Shown here: piece by piece, positions 46,801 to 58,697 of the stretch
Numbering within the stretch: position 1 is the stretch's first letter
How the letters are laid out: the number at the start of each line of letters is the position of its first letter
From: Dryocosmus kuriphilus
Taxonomy: Eukaryota > Arthropoda > Insecta > Hymenoptera > Cynipidae
NCBI GenBank assembly: GCA_038277395.1
Contig: CM076192.1
Coordinates: 128,431,366-128,495,365, forward strand
Direction of reading: 5' to 3'
DNA: 64,000 nt
Notes under the pieces: model-generated
The model's database searches: none
The model's input: the letters and a program-made list of their open reading frames with translations, nothing else
Told to the model about the DNA's origin: nothing
Position numbers and translations under genes: made by a program

Positions 46801-49746
46801 GACCCCATGAATACGAAAAAATATGTTTTACGACATTGTCTGTCTCTCTGTTGTCGTTGTCGTCGTTGTCGTTGTTGTCGCTGTTTTCATCGTCGTCGTC
46901 GGAGACTTTTCCCGCGATAAATTTCGAAGGACTAATCGAATTGGATTGCGCTTTTGCACACTTCTTTAGGGCTTGAAAAGAAAGGACAAGCTCGTTAACC
47001 AGCGGTTTTACAAAAGTGGTTATGGCTTTATCCATCAAAAACAGTTTTCACAAAACCAAAAAATCAATTTTCCGGCTAAACTATGCGAAACACAAAAAAA
47101 AAACAGTGGCGAGAAAAATTGTTCACTTTCAAAAAATCTGCAAATTCTGTATTAACCATTCTTTGATAAAATTCACGGCTTTTGTTTTAATCTAGAAAAC
47201 GTTATTTTTCCATAGCAGACACTCAATATAACAATAACAATAATAATAATTATTATTATCATTATAATTATTTTGATGTAGCTTTGCGAACTCGGAAGTT
47301 CGTTGCCCAGCTACCCAGAAACGCCACGCATCTCTATCCTGTGCACCTTCCATCCAGTTGAAATAATCATGTCCTAGCTCTTTTAGATCATCCCTTACGT
47401 TTCTCTACCATCTGTTTCTCGGTCTGCCTATATGTCTCTTACTAATCGGTTTCCCTCTCAAAACTTGCGCCACTGTTCTTTCGTTGCCCATTCTTGCAAC
47501 ATGTCCCACCCAGCTTAATTTGCGCGCTTTCATGACTCTATTAATATTTACTGATCCGTAGAGTGCGTGCAGCTCATCATTACGCAGTTTTCTCCATTCA
47601 CCAGTCTCTTCGTCCCTTTTGGGACCATAGATTTTTCGAAGTACTCTATTTTCGAAAACTCTAAACCTGTTCTCCTCTCCTTTCGTCAGCGCCCACGTTT
47701 CGGACCCGTACATGACGACGGGCATTCTTATCGTTTTGTAAATTCTTACTTTGATGTTTCTAGATAACGATCGCGATTTTAGTAATGTATTTGTTGCATA
47801 GTAGCACCCATTGCCAGCTTGCAACCGCCTGTTGATTTCAGTTTTAATGTTATTGTCGCTTGTTATAATTGTCCCCAGGTATTTAAACTCATTAACTCTT
47901 TCAAATTTCATATTTACGGCCATCAGATCCCCATCTTCATTGCTTTGTTCTGATCTGTCGACGATCAAATATTTTTTCTTCGATTCGCTAACTTCTAAAC
48001 CTACTTCCTTGGCTCTTGTGATCAAGATTTCCCTATTTTCAGCTACCGTTTCTTTATCATCTTCGAGTAAGTCGAGATCATTCGTGTTTCACAGAATTTG
48101 TTTTATCCCATTGAGGATAGCACCGGACGGATTCGCTTGTACTTTTCTGGCCACCCATTCTAAAAATACGTTGAAAAGGATGCACGAAAGCTCATCAAAC
48201 TGTTTCAGGTCATCTCGGATCAAAAACTCTTCAGATAAACTTCCGTTTACGCGTATACTACCCCTACTGCCGCTTAAGCAAACTTCGATAAGTCTAACCA
48301 ATTTCCTTGGTACACCGAAGAACTCTAAAATTTAGTACATTCGTGCGCGTATAATAGAGTCGTAAGCTTTTTTGAAGTCGATAAATAGCTGATGTATTGC
48401 TTCATTAAATTCCCATTCCTTTTCTAACAGTTGTCTGATTGTAAACATTTGATCGCTTGTAGACCGGTTTCGGTGGAATTCATACTCGTAATCTCCCATG
48501 ATTTCTTCAGCAAAAGGCGTTACTCTACTTAAGATTATGTTGGTCAGGATCTTGTAGCACGATGGCATATGTGAAATTCCCCGATAATTGTTACAGTTCG
48601 TTTTATCACCTTTTTTAGAAACGTGTATAATAATAGAGGTACTCCATTCCTCCGGTGTGCGTTCTGTTTTCCAGATTGCGCGGCTTTGTTATTTTTCAAC
48701 TTTTTTATGGACATTTCTATTTCTTTATCAGTAAGCTTATCAATGAGTAGATCAGCAGTGTGAATTTAACCGAGATTAATTTCAACGGGGGTTTCGCGTA
48801 GGTTCAAGAGCTTATCAAAATAGTTTTTCAATAAATTTAGTCTATCTGTTGCATCAGCTACTAGATTGCCATTTTCTTCCTTCATTACTTCAGTTCTACT
48901 TTGAAAGCCTTTCCTTATAAAATTGATTCCCCTATACATATTACGCGGGTTATTTTGCTTATTATGTCTTTGGCCTTCGTTCGCTTTTGAAACCATAGTT
49001 TGCAGTCTTCGTCGAACCACAATTTGCTTTTGGTTACCTTCTTTAAACCTATAGTACCTTTCGCAGCTGTCTTTATCGCCTCTTTTATATTGCCCCACAG
49101 GTTTTCCGCGTCCTCCTCACAATTAACGCTATCGTCTTCCTGTTTTCAAAGAGCGTCGAAACTATTAGAAATCTTTGCTTGACAATTCAATATTTCTGTT
49201 GGCATTTTAGTCTTATCTATATTGAAACGTACTGCTGGCTCTGGAGGGCTAGTTTTCTCATTTAAAGCTAGTCCAGATCTTAGTTTCGCTGCCACGAGAA
49301 AGTGGTCTGAATTTCAATCAGCTCCACTGTACGATCTTACATCGAGAATGTTTGTATGACGTCTTCTGTCAATTAAGACGTGGTCAATATGATTGTGAGT
49401 GATACCATCTGGTGATTTCTAGTTGGCCCTACGTATATTTGTATGCTTGAAATATGTGCTTTTGACAACGAGGTTCTTTGAAGCTGCAAAGTTCATCACT
49501 CTAGTCCCATTATCATTACTGACGTCATGCAAGCTTTCTGACCCTATTATAGGCCTATACATCGGTTCTTTTCCAATTTTCGTGTTGAAGTCTCCCAATA
49601 CTATTTTTGCGTCGGACTTCGAGAAATTGTCAAAAACTTGTTCGATTGTTTCGTAAAAAAGATCCTTAGTATCTACGTCTTTGTCCTTGGTAGGGCAGTG
49701 CACGTTAATTAGCACCTGTTTGCAGAAATTACCCTTTAGTACAATA

Positions 49747-51070
49747 CGAGGGCCTACCCAAAAGAAACCGAACTGATGTTGTGGGGAGCGGAGTTGTTGT
49801 AGTACCGGGTTTTTGCCGGTAGGTGCGTGTAGAGGCACTTTTCACCAGTTAGTATGCCAACTGCTATCACTGTGTAAGCTTGCATTTGGTGTGTGTAATT
49901 TTTTTTTGTGGCTGTTGCTTTGCGCGCTCGTCGTTTTTTGTGATGGTTGATTTTCGTGATCAGCGTGCCAACGTGAGGTTTTGCTTTCTGCACGGGAAAA
50001 CGGGCACAGAAACTCTTCAAATGTTAAAAACGGCCTACAAGGATGATGCTATGGGAAAAACTCATGTGTTCGAGTGGTTTTCTCGTTTTAAAAGTGGGGA
50101 AATGTCAATTGACGACCAACCTCGCTCTGGACGTCCTTCGACGGCCCGAACCGACGACAATGTTGAAAAAATTCGTGAAATCATCCTGGAAGATCGACGA
50201 AGGACCATCGAAGAAGTTGTGGAGAAATCTGGCGTGAGTTGGAGTTCAGTACAGAGAATTCTAAGTGAAGATTTGGGGATGAGAAGGGTGGCTGCAAAAT
50301 TTGTTCCTCGACTGCTGACTGCAGAGCAAAAACAAGGCCGCGTGCAAGCATGCTCTGCTTTGGGGGAGGAATTCCAAAATGATCCAAACTTTTTTTCCAA
50401 GGTCATAACAGGTGACGAATCGTGGTGTTATGGATACGATCCTGAAACTAAGCAACAGTCAAGTCAATGGAAGACTCAAAATTTGCCTCGCCCTAAAAAA
50501 GCTCGTCAGGTGAGGTCAAACAATAAGACGATGCTCATTTGTTTTTTCGATGTGAGAGGAGTCGTACATTCAGAATTTGTTCCACCGGGTCAGACAGTTA
50601 ATCAGGCATTTTACCTGGAAGTCTTGAAAAGATTGCGCAACAGCTTACAACGGAAAAGGCCTGATTTGTGGCACTCGGGGGACTGCTTTTTCCACCACGA
50701 CAACGCCCCTGCTCACACAGCTCTTTCTGTGCGCCGATTTTTGACCAAAAATAGCATGGCCACTGTTCCTCACCCACCCTATTCACCCGATTTAGCCCCC
50801 TGTCACTTTTTTTTATTCCCCCGAATGAAAAGGGACATGAAAGGAAAGCGTTTTGCGGACGTAGCTGAAGTGAAGGAAAAAACGACGGAGGCGCTGTCAA
50901 GCATCACAAAAGAGGAATTAAAAAAATGTTTCGAAAAATGGAATAACAGATTACATAAGTGTATTGTCTCCAATGGAGAGTACTTTGAAGGAGATTAAAT
51001 GTTTTTTGTAGAAAAATCAAAATAATAACTTTGTACAAAAGTAGTTCGGTTTCTTTTGGGTAGGCCCTCG
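49747..51070 (+). mobile_element. Complete mariner element, copy 1
   Basis: A 1,324-bp element with matched terminal inverted repeats of about 30 bases beginning CGAGGGCCTACCCAAAAG, flanked by TA (49,745-49,746 and 51,071-51,072). It sits inside the endonuclease region of the minus-strand LINE, in the opposite orientation. The second copy at 56,505-57,825 is very similar throughout, which indicates recent spread of this family. Confidence 0.95.
49943..50998 (+). CDS. Mariner transposase, full-length frame but third catalytic Asp replaced
   Basis: A 351-residue mariner transposase would bind the terminal repeats and cut and paste the element at TA. I choose the ATG at 49,943 (MVDFRDQRANVRFCF) because the family starts there; an upstream ATG at 49,880 adds an unlikely leader. 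The N-terminal HTH region ends with the linker GRPSTAR. Catalytic D158 lies in GDESW and D253 in HDNAPAH. At residue 288, 35 positions on, the usual third Asp of SPDLAPCD is His (codon CAC at 50,804-50,806). The frame ends with NGEYFEGD and TAA. The family is like the human FLJ37770/SETMAR-related mariners. The protein could fold and bind DNA but should not cut it. Confidence 0.93.
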   Translation: MVDFRDQRANVRFCFLHGKTGTETLQMLKTAYKDDAMGKTHVFEWFSRFKSGEMSIDDQPRSGRPSTARTDDNVEKIREIILEDRRRTIEEVVEKSGVSWSSVQRILSEDLGMRRVAAKFVPRLLTAEQKQGRVQACSALGEEFQNDPNFFSKVITGDESWCYGYDPETKQQSSQWKTQNLPRPKKARQVRSNNKTMLICFFDVRGVVHSEFVPPGQTVNQAFYLEVLKRLRNSLQRKRPDLWHSGDCFFHHDNAPAHTALSVRRFLTKNSMATVPHPPYSPDLAPCHFFLFPRMKRDMKGKRFADVAEVKEKTTEALSSITKEELKKCFEKWNNRLHKCIVSNGEYFEGD

Positions 51071-52592
51071 TATATGATAACAGGTAGCTAATGAATTGCA
51101 TATCGATAACCGCTTGCAAAATTCGCTTATTAATAAGAAACCCTGTCCCCAGTTTGCGCCCTTTAGCTCCCCCATAGTGAAAAGTGTAGTTATCCTTGGA
51201 GATTGATGCATGCTCGCCAGGCCAGGAAGTTTCTTGAAGTGCTACTATATCAATATCATATCTCTTTGCTATCTGAATGAGTTCGCTAAATCCGCCAGTA
51301 TTTAAACCAAGTGCGTTCAGAGTTCCCGTCTTAAGATATTATATTCTAGTTGTTCGTTCTTGAAAGTTAGCCATGATAGTTTTAAGAGAGTCCTCATATT
51401 CGGTATCCTGCTCCGATCGCAGGTGCGCCCGTCGTCCCAGGAGTGATAACCCCCATATCTCCCTAGGTCTAAGTATGGGAGCTTTCCGTCATTAACAAGG
51501 ACCATGTCAGCTTGTCGTTAGACACATTACGGTTTCAGCCTCGTATCCTAACGTTCCCCCTGTATGGGAGTGCGCCACACTGGCATCAATACCACGTTGA
51601 CTCTACAGGCGAATCATTCCACATCCCTTGCGGGCAGCATCCTACCTTAGAAGATTTTTAGTTTTGGTTGCGGTAGTGTTTCTAGGTGGATACAGGCTGT
51701 GCCTCGGCCTAATAGAAACCACCTATTGCGTATGGATGCGAAAGGGTGAATCCCCCAAAACCATGGCCGCCGTGTACATATTTTTGACGAATGTGGGCTC
51801 ACCACACCCACGGCTGGTTCCTATCGGCTGTCCGCGACTGCTTATTCTTGTATTCGCAGTTAACCTCAGAAGCTGTTCAACCTCAGGGGCAGCTCCTCTA
51901 TCCGCAACCTGAGGACGCGCTGCTTAGTTGTGACGGGAACCCACTGAGCAGAGAAAACGTTATTAAAATAAATAATTCAAATTTTCCACCAAACTGCGCA
52001 AGATAAAAATAATGATAATAATTAAAATTGTTCCACTCAAAAGGATCTACAAATTTGCTGTCCATCATTTTTTTGAGCAGACGCGTAGTTTTTTAATTAT
52101 TCGTAAACTATATTATGAAATATAAAGAAAACCACTTTTCAGCAAATCTGTGAAAGATATAAGAAAATATTAACGAAGAGAATTGTTCACCTTTAAAAGA
52201 GTCACAAAATTTATTTGTAAGCCTCATCGTTTTACTTTTAAAAATCGAAATCCTGCATTATGAAAATTTTGAAAATCACAAGAAAACTTTACAATCTACA
52301 TTGTGTTTAAAAAAAGTTTAAATGTCGAGCGCGAAGCGCGAGTGTCATGATAAGAATGTATTTCTTAAGATCGATAGAGTGTTAAGTAAAATAATTTCTT
52401 TTGTAATTTTTAATAAAAAAATTCAAATTTATTAATCTCATTAAATGAAGGTGTTTTGAAATTTTAAGACCCGCGTAAGGAACACCGAGCACGATGTGCA
52501 AGGACCAAAAACATCCGAGCGCAAAGAGCGATGATTAAATATATCGGAGCGCGAAGCCGTGCGAGCGCCCGAATGTGCCTGCGAAGCGGTCA

Positions 52593-53690
52593 GATTTCTT
52601 TATTTTCTTTCCTCCTACATAATTGCCCCAAAAAATAAATTTCAAAGTCATCATTCGGAGGAATTGACCCGTGCAGGGGCAAGTTTTACATGCTTAACAC
52701 CCTATTTAATTTCTCGTCCTATTTGGTGATAAATTCTTTTGCTGTTTTTTTAAAGTTTGGTTTTAATTCTGAATTAGGAGAAGTGTGGCTAATGTATATG
52801 CTTAGAAATCAAGGGCTTCAATAGCGATGTAATAATCTTTCAGAATTTGAATACTCAAATGGAAAAAGATCACGTAAGCAATGAAATGTATGATACATTT
52901 TGCGTATAAGTCATTCTTCTTTTTCCGCTATGAAGCAATGAATTGTACATATGTTAGATTCATGGATACGACGTAGCATATTTTATATGGTACACTAATA
53001 AACCGTTTTTGTTGTTTCAGTAAACGTGAAAACATGTTTCACAAGCGCTATCTTTGATTAAACTTGTATATTTGTCAATTATTCCATTTCTATAATCTTC
53101 ATTTAATTACAACATACATACGACCGTAAATAATTTCATAGACTTTTACCAAGCATATGGTAATTTTCCATTTTCGAATTAAAATAATTTTTAAAATTAA
53201 GAAATTATCTATAATGTCCATAAATATAATATCCAAGCTCGGTCGCTTCACGGCCACCTTATTCCGCTACGCGATCCTTTGTCGGTTATAATAGAATTCA
53301 TGATATCTACTCAATTAATACAGTAATACGTTGTGATTTCGTGTTGAAAAAGAAAAAATGAGATGTTCAGCACGTATTGGAAAAACACTTACCTTCATAT
53401 GAATTGCCGTAAGTAATAAGCTGATATTTGAATGTTGAAATTGTTGCACATAAAATTAAATTGTTCGCGAAAATGGATAAAACGATACAACTGTATATAC
53501 GTGAAATGTATTAACGCGGGATGATGTGTGCTATCCGGCAAACGAGAATTGAACTTTTAAAAAATTACAAAAATTCAATGAGGTTATGTTCGTTATGTTG
53601 TGATTTGAAACATGCAGACACTCGTACGGTCAAAGGCAGTGAAAGCACTGTTACCACAGTCGGTGCGAAATCGGCGACGTAGTTCGCGTC
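52593..53690. other. Shared non-coding block, no gene
   Basis: Equivalent of 14,345-15,404. It ends in a GC-richer stretch (53,650-53,720) with TTCGCGTCGTGCCCGTACG that faintly resembles the start of the mariner fragment in copy A. Confidence 0.5.
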
Positions 53691-55984
53691 GTGCCCGTAC
53701 GAAGGGGCTGCGCGGGCTGCCTGAATCATGTTAACATAATTTATTTAACAACAATGCAACAAATTTGGATGTTCGGAATACGTCTTAGACTCTCCTTGAT
53801 AACTCACGCTCATGCGTATTATATTTTGGTAGCGATCAGGAAAGGGGTATAGATTTCTGTGAAGACCAACACAATTCGTTACATTCAGTTTATATATATA
53901 TATATATATAGATATATGTAAATATCATACCCAATTTTAAAATAAAGGAATTTTATTGAGAATAATTTTTTTCTGTTTTAAGGAAAACGTTTTAAACTTA
54001 ATATTATAAAAATAATTTTAATATTATAAATATCTCAAATATAATTAAAATTACATGAGGCTTAAGAAAAAGCCTTAGATCTTAAATCTTATGAGAGAAA
54101 AATGAATATCATTAAACATTTTTTTTTAATTCAATAATTATTATTAATAATTATTAATAATATTTTCTAATTAATATTTGAGGAAATTTTGATAAATTTA
54201 TGTATTTAAGCAATTTCGAGTCCACTTGAATTTAGATTATTATCATTTTTATTACTGTTAACAATAATAAAATGATTAGAGTTAATTGCAGTTATTAATA
54301 ATATTAGATAATATAAGGCAAAATTTGATTAAATAAAAATATAATATAAATGTTTTTTTTTTTAATGTAAGCATTAATTAAAAATATTTATAAAAATTTA
54401 AAATTTTCGAACATAATTGAGTCAAACTTGAGTGTTATATTTAATATTTTTAAATTATTAAAAATTGTACGCAATTCGTATCTAAAAATATCTTTTTTAA
54501 AGCTAATATCTAATTTTAAAATAAATTATTTTAACTCATTAATTATATTTTTTATTTTTAAGGGGCATACTTGTAAATTATTATTATAAATTAATCTTAA
54601 TATTACAAATATTTCAAATATAATTTAAAATTATTTCAGGCTTTCGAAGGAGCCTTAAGTTTTAAATATTGATCTTATTATTATTATTAAATAAAGTAGA
54701 AGGAACGGAAAATAAAAGTTATCTATTTAAAAGTATTTATTATTGATAATTATTAATATTATTAGGACAAAGTGAAAATCCCGATAAATAAAATTCCCGA
54801 CGATTAATTGGGTTCAAATTTAATACTAATATTAAATTTTACCTCGACTAAATTTCATAACCTTAACTTTTATGAATATTTTATAATACAATTATACAAA
54901 GATTATTAAAAAATATATATAAAAGTTAAAACTTTCGAAATTCATTGATTTCAAATTTAATATTATATTCAGTAATTTAAAATTATGAACTACCAAATTT
55001 TACGAATGATTTGTTATTCATATCTAAATATATCTTTTTAAAAAATAATATCTAATAAATGAACCTAACTTTTTTGTTTAAATTTAAACGAAAAAACTTT
55101 AATATAGACATTGTAAAATAATATTAACATGAAAAATATTTCAAATATAATTTTAAAATATTTAAAGCTTAAGAAAAAGCTTTTGGTCTTAAATTTGAAG
55201 CCTCAGTTCGGAAAATTTCTAATGTCGGGAATTTTATTTTTTAGGATTTTCCAGTCGTCCTAACAATATTAATAATTAATAATAATAAAAAATATGTTTT
55301 TAAATAAATTTATTTTATTTTATTTTTCGACGTTTCTAGTCTGTTTAGTAATAATAATAATAATAATAATGGATGTGTTTAAAATTTTAAATTAATTCAT
55401 TTTTCTTTCAGACTTAAGATTTAAATTTTAGGGCTTTTTTTAAGTATTGAATAATTTTAAATAGTATTTAAAATATTTTTGGTGCTAAAATTATTATTTT
55501 ATGATATGAATTTTAAAGTTTTTCCCTTAAAATTAAAAAAGTTAACGATTTACATTCATTTATTTGAAAATTAAATATTATTTTTTAAATGAAATTTTAA
55601 GATATGAATAACCTAAAAACTTAGTTTTTAATAATTTTACAGCAATAAATATAATATTTTATTTTTGCGCAATTACTAACGAAAATTCTAATTTTCAGGA
55701 ATATTTTTAATTAATCCTGATACAAAAGGAAAGAAAATAATTTCTATTTTTATAAAATTAAGTCTTTTCCTTATATGTTATTATAAATATAATTATAATT
55801 AATTAAAATAATGACATAGTTAAGCTACAATAATAATAATCAGATAATAATATTAATAATTACTTATAATAAATATATCTTTTAGAAAAATTAATTTTAA
55901 TTCTGTCCTTTCTAGTTTATTTAATAATAATAATAATGGTAATAATAATTTTGTCAGGATTATTAGAAAATGTTTATAAAAATA
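53691..55984. repeat. AT-rich modules, three forward then reversed
   Basis: The hairpin landmark AGGCTTAAGAAAAAGCCTT or a variant occurs forward at 54,058, 54,638 and 55,165 (spacings 580 and 527). It occurs reversed near 55,408 (GACTTAAGATTTAAATTTTAG). The reverse-orientation text at 55,400-55,740 matches 54,340-54,690 when inverted. The centre (55,205-55,300) has GTCGGGAATTTT and a TCCAGTCGTCC phrase also seen near 25.4-25.5 kb. A short (TA)n lies at 53,890-53,912. No gene seen. Confidence 0.65.
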
Positions 55985-56504
55985 AAGTCTGTTGTCGTAA
56001 CAACTGACTACAGACAGGTGACCACAAACTGTGTCACCTGCTGGAGATAATTTTTTCAAGGGGACTCTCTCAGTCCGCTTCTCTTCTGCATCTCCCTCTT
56101 GCAGTGTTCACAGAACGTGGGATTTTTCTACCCCCACCAGGTTTCCCATTTGGGAGAATTCATGCAAACGTCGTGCGTCGGTGAGATATCCCTGCTACAA
56201 GTTGTTCGTGTAAAGCCGAAAATGCACGAATACGATCGGGTTTTCGACCTTGAAGACTTTGAAAGCATTTGGAGATAAATACGAGCTGATTTTTCACTTT
56301 TGAGAAATTCGGTGGGAGCTTGAGAAGTTGGCTGACATTACATTCTTATCTTTCTTCTCATTGGTCTAATACCTGATAATGAAGATAGCGTTGAACAGAA
56401 AGGCACCAAAAATTAATTTTTCAGATGTAGCAGAAAGACTTTAAATACATGTAATGAAGACTTGAAATATTTAATGATTATGTTTTTCAGGTATTGGATA
56501 TATA

Positions 56505-57825
56505 CGAGGGGCTACCCAAAAGAAACCGAACTGATGTTGTGGGGAGCGGAGTTGTTGCAGTACCGGGTTTTTGCCGGTAGGTGCGCGTAGAGGCACTTTT
56601 CACCAGTTAGTATGCCAACTGCTATCACTGTGTAAGGTTGCATTTGGTGTGTGTAATTTTTTTTTGTAACTGCTGCTTTGCGCGCTCGTCGTTTTTTGTG
56701 ATGGTTGATTTTCGTGATCAGCGTGCCAACGTGAGGTTTTGCTTCCTGCTCGGGAAAACGGGCACAGAAACTCTTCAAATGTTTAAAAACGGCCTACAAG
56801 GCTGATGCTATGGGAAAAACTCAAGTGTTCGAGTGGTTTTCTCGTTTTAAAAGTGGGGAAATGTCAATTGACAATCAACCTCGCTCTGGACGTCCTTCGA
56901 CGGCCCGAACCGACGACAATGTTGAAAAAATTCGTGAAATCATCCTGGAAGATCGACGAAGGACCATCGAAGAAGTTGTGGAGAAATCTGGCGTGAGTTG
57001 GAGTTCAGTACAGAGAATTCTAAGTGAAGATTTGGGGATGAGAAGGGTGGCTGCAAAATTTGTTCCTCGACTGCTGACTGCAGAGCAAAAACAAGGCCGC
57101 GTGCAAGCATGCTCTGCTTTGAAGGAGGAATTCCAAAATGATCCAAACTTTTTTTCCAAGGTCATAACAGGTGACGAATCGTGGTTTTATGGATACGATC
57201 CTGAAACTGAGCAACAGTCAAGTCAATGGAAGACTCAAAATTCGCCTCGCCCTAAAAAAGCTCGTCAGATGAGGTCAAACATTAAGACGATGCTCATTTG
57301 TTTTTTCGATGTGAGAGGAGTCGTCCATTCAGAATTTGTTCCACCGGGTCAGGCAGTTAATCAGGCATTTTGCCTGGAAGTCTTGAAAAGATTGCGCAAT
57401 AGTTTACGACGGAAAAGGCCTGATTTGTGGCATACGGGGGACTGGTTTTTCCACCGCGACAACGCCCCTGCTCACACAGCTCTTTCTGTGCGCCGATTTT
57501 TGACCAAAAATAGCATGGCCACTGTTCCTCACCCACCATATTCACCCGATTTAGCCCCCCGTGACTTTTTTTATTCCCGCGAATGAAAAGGGACATGAAA
57601 GGAAAGCGTTTTGCGGACGTAGCTGAAGTGAATGAAAAAACGACGGAGGCGCTGTCAAGCATCACAAAAGAGGAATTTAAAAAATGTTTCGAACAATGGA
57701 ATAAAAGATTAGAGTGTATTGTCTCCAATGGAGAGTACTTTGAAGGAGATTAAATGTTTTTTGTAGAAAAATCAAAATAATAACTTCGTGCAAAAGTAGT
57801 TCGGTTTCTTTTGGGTAGGCCCTCG
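56505..57825 (+). mobile_element. Mariner element, copy 2, inside a (TA)n tract
   Basis: A 1,321-bp element with the same ends as copy 1, one mismatch in the left end (CGAGGGGCTACCC), flanked by TA. It entered the (TA)n of the left palindrome arm: GGTATTGGATATATA lies on its left and TATATATATATAGGAG on its right. The right arm shows the uninterrupted (TA)n at 60,190-60,240. Confidence 0.95.
56701..57753 (+). pseudogene. Mariner transposase, two homopolymer frameshifts
   Basis: Same start (MVDFRDQR at 56,701) and end (NGEYFEGD, TAA at 57,751-57,753) as copy 1. An extra T near 56,780 (ATGTTTAAAAACGG versus ATGTTAAAAACGG) shifts the frame after about residue 27. A missing T in the run near 57,568 (seven versus eight) shifts it again just past the third catalytic motif. 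GDESW and HDNAPAH are present, and the third motif reads SPDLAPRD with Asp kept. A codon-length deletion near 57,712 changes the C-terminus slightly. The open part is 56,810-57,586. Confidence 0.92.
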
Positions 57826-58697
57826 TATATATATATATATAGGAGATTTTGAGGTTAGATTAATATCTATTACTTTCAAGTGTATATTTCATTATCTATG
57901 TTTTATTTTTCAATTGATTTTAAATATTCTAAAGTTAAAATGATAATAATGATAATTATTTTCAATTTATTAAATTAATCAATATTTTACTTTATATATT
58001 TACCTCTGATAATTACCGTTCTTTTAATTCAAATAATTGTTATATAATAACCGAAAGTTATTAACTTGAACTTTCTTAATATATGAGAACTTTACAAAAC
58101 CTTTAATATCTTAAAATACTTATATCTTGAACATTACAAAATTTACTTCTTACAATTTTATATTAATTGTAAGATATAAATTTAAAAAAATTTATTTTAT
58201 AAAGAAATATTTGATTATTTTAAAAGGACCGCGGTATGATTTAAAGTGGTTTTGGTCTCACAAAGTTTTACAAATTAAGTTTTTTAATGCAACTTTATAC
58301 TTTTTAAATCTTAGAAAAAACGTGAAATAGATGACAAATATTTTTAAAATAGGTGAAAATGATGAACAGGAGGAAACTGAGAGCCAGTGATGACTACATT
58401 TTATTTATATTAATGTAATTTAGAACAGATTGAGAAAAATCATGAATAATCGATTTATCAAAATTTACTCTGTCCATAGGAATGCCTCAAAATTTCAGTG
58501 CAAAAATAGTTTCGCTTAAAATAGTTAGGTCATGATATTCAAAAGTTTAAATATAAATATAACTACAGTTGCTCAGTTATAAATTGATAAATTTTCAAAC
58601 ATGTGAAATTAAAATTTACTAAAGTTTTAATTTCTAATGTTTCCATTTAAACATTTCAGTCTGTGGTACTTGTGGTCTACGTTGACGGAAACTCAAC

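Larger units (their letters stand above)
47405..51505 (-). pseudogene. Endonuclease-reverse transcriptase, dead
   Basis: Read downward, the APE-type endonuclease begins near 51,340 (ALQETSWPGEH near 51,225) and is cut by the mariner at 51,072/49,745. It resumes with INVHCPTKDKD and KIVLGDFNTKIG near 49,600, then DHVLID and SDHFLVAAKL near 49,300. The reverse transcriptase shows QLFIDFKKAYDS near 48,370. The position of YADD reads NTND after a TGA near 48,090, so the catalytic pair is lost. The C-terminal part (47,405-48,025) has MYGSETWAL, LSWVGHVARM and GRPRNRW, typical of RTE-type endonuclease-reverse transcriptases. Further stops are at about 48,335, 48,770 and 49,145. Confidence 0.85.
47207..51951 (-). 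mobile_element. RTE-like LINE carrying a nested mariner
   Basis: Flanked by a 13-bp duplication AGAAAACGTTATT (47,194-47,206 and 51,952-51,964). Copy A has the empty site near 13,275-13,288 (ACAAAATGTTATT). The 3' end lies at the low-coordinate side and carries an ATT/AAT triplet tail at about 47,225-47,275. Without the mariner and its TA the element is about 3.4 kb and spans from a GC-richer 5' leader (51,500-51,950) through endonuclease and reverse transcriptase. Confidence 0.85.
43846..52592. mobile_element. Compound foldback element, copy B, interrupted by a LINE
   Basis: Outer arms are about 43,846-44,540 and 52,035-52,592, inverted, with GCGCGAAGCGCG words at both. The inner inverted repeat is 44,600-44,882 / 44,975-45,262 and its third arm 46,718-47,050. 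An internal terminus lies at 46,430-46,715. The minus-strand LINE at 47,207-51,951 splits it. The left terminal palindrome seen in copy A is degraded here. Confidence 0.65.
29817..53660. repeat. Long duplicated segment, copy B
   Basis: Second copy of the segment at 1-15,404, longer because of later insertions. These are a hAT-like foldback element at 33,978-37,188, a minus-strand LINE with a nested mariner at 47,207-51,951, and two more satellite units near 32.5-32.8 kb. It also keeps sequence that copy A has lost: about 500 bases at 38,815-39,316 and about 300 bases at 40,050-40,370. Copy A therefore supplies empty sites for dating the insertions. The left boundary is fuzzy because 29,490-29,816 itself resembles 30,650-30,950, a second internal repeat about 1.16 kb away. 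Confidence 0.85.

Noticed and set aside
50062..50900. Minus-strand frames over the mariner transposase (up to 114 codons)
   Set aside because: Shadows of the transposase; the same frames recur over the second mariner copy.
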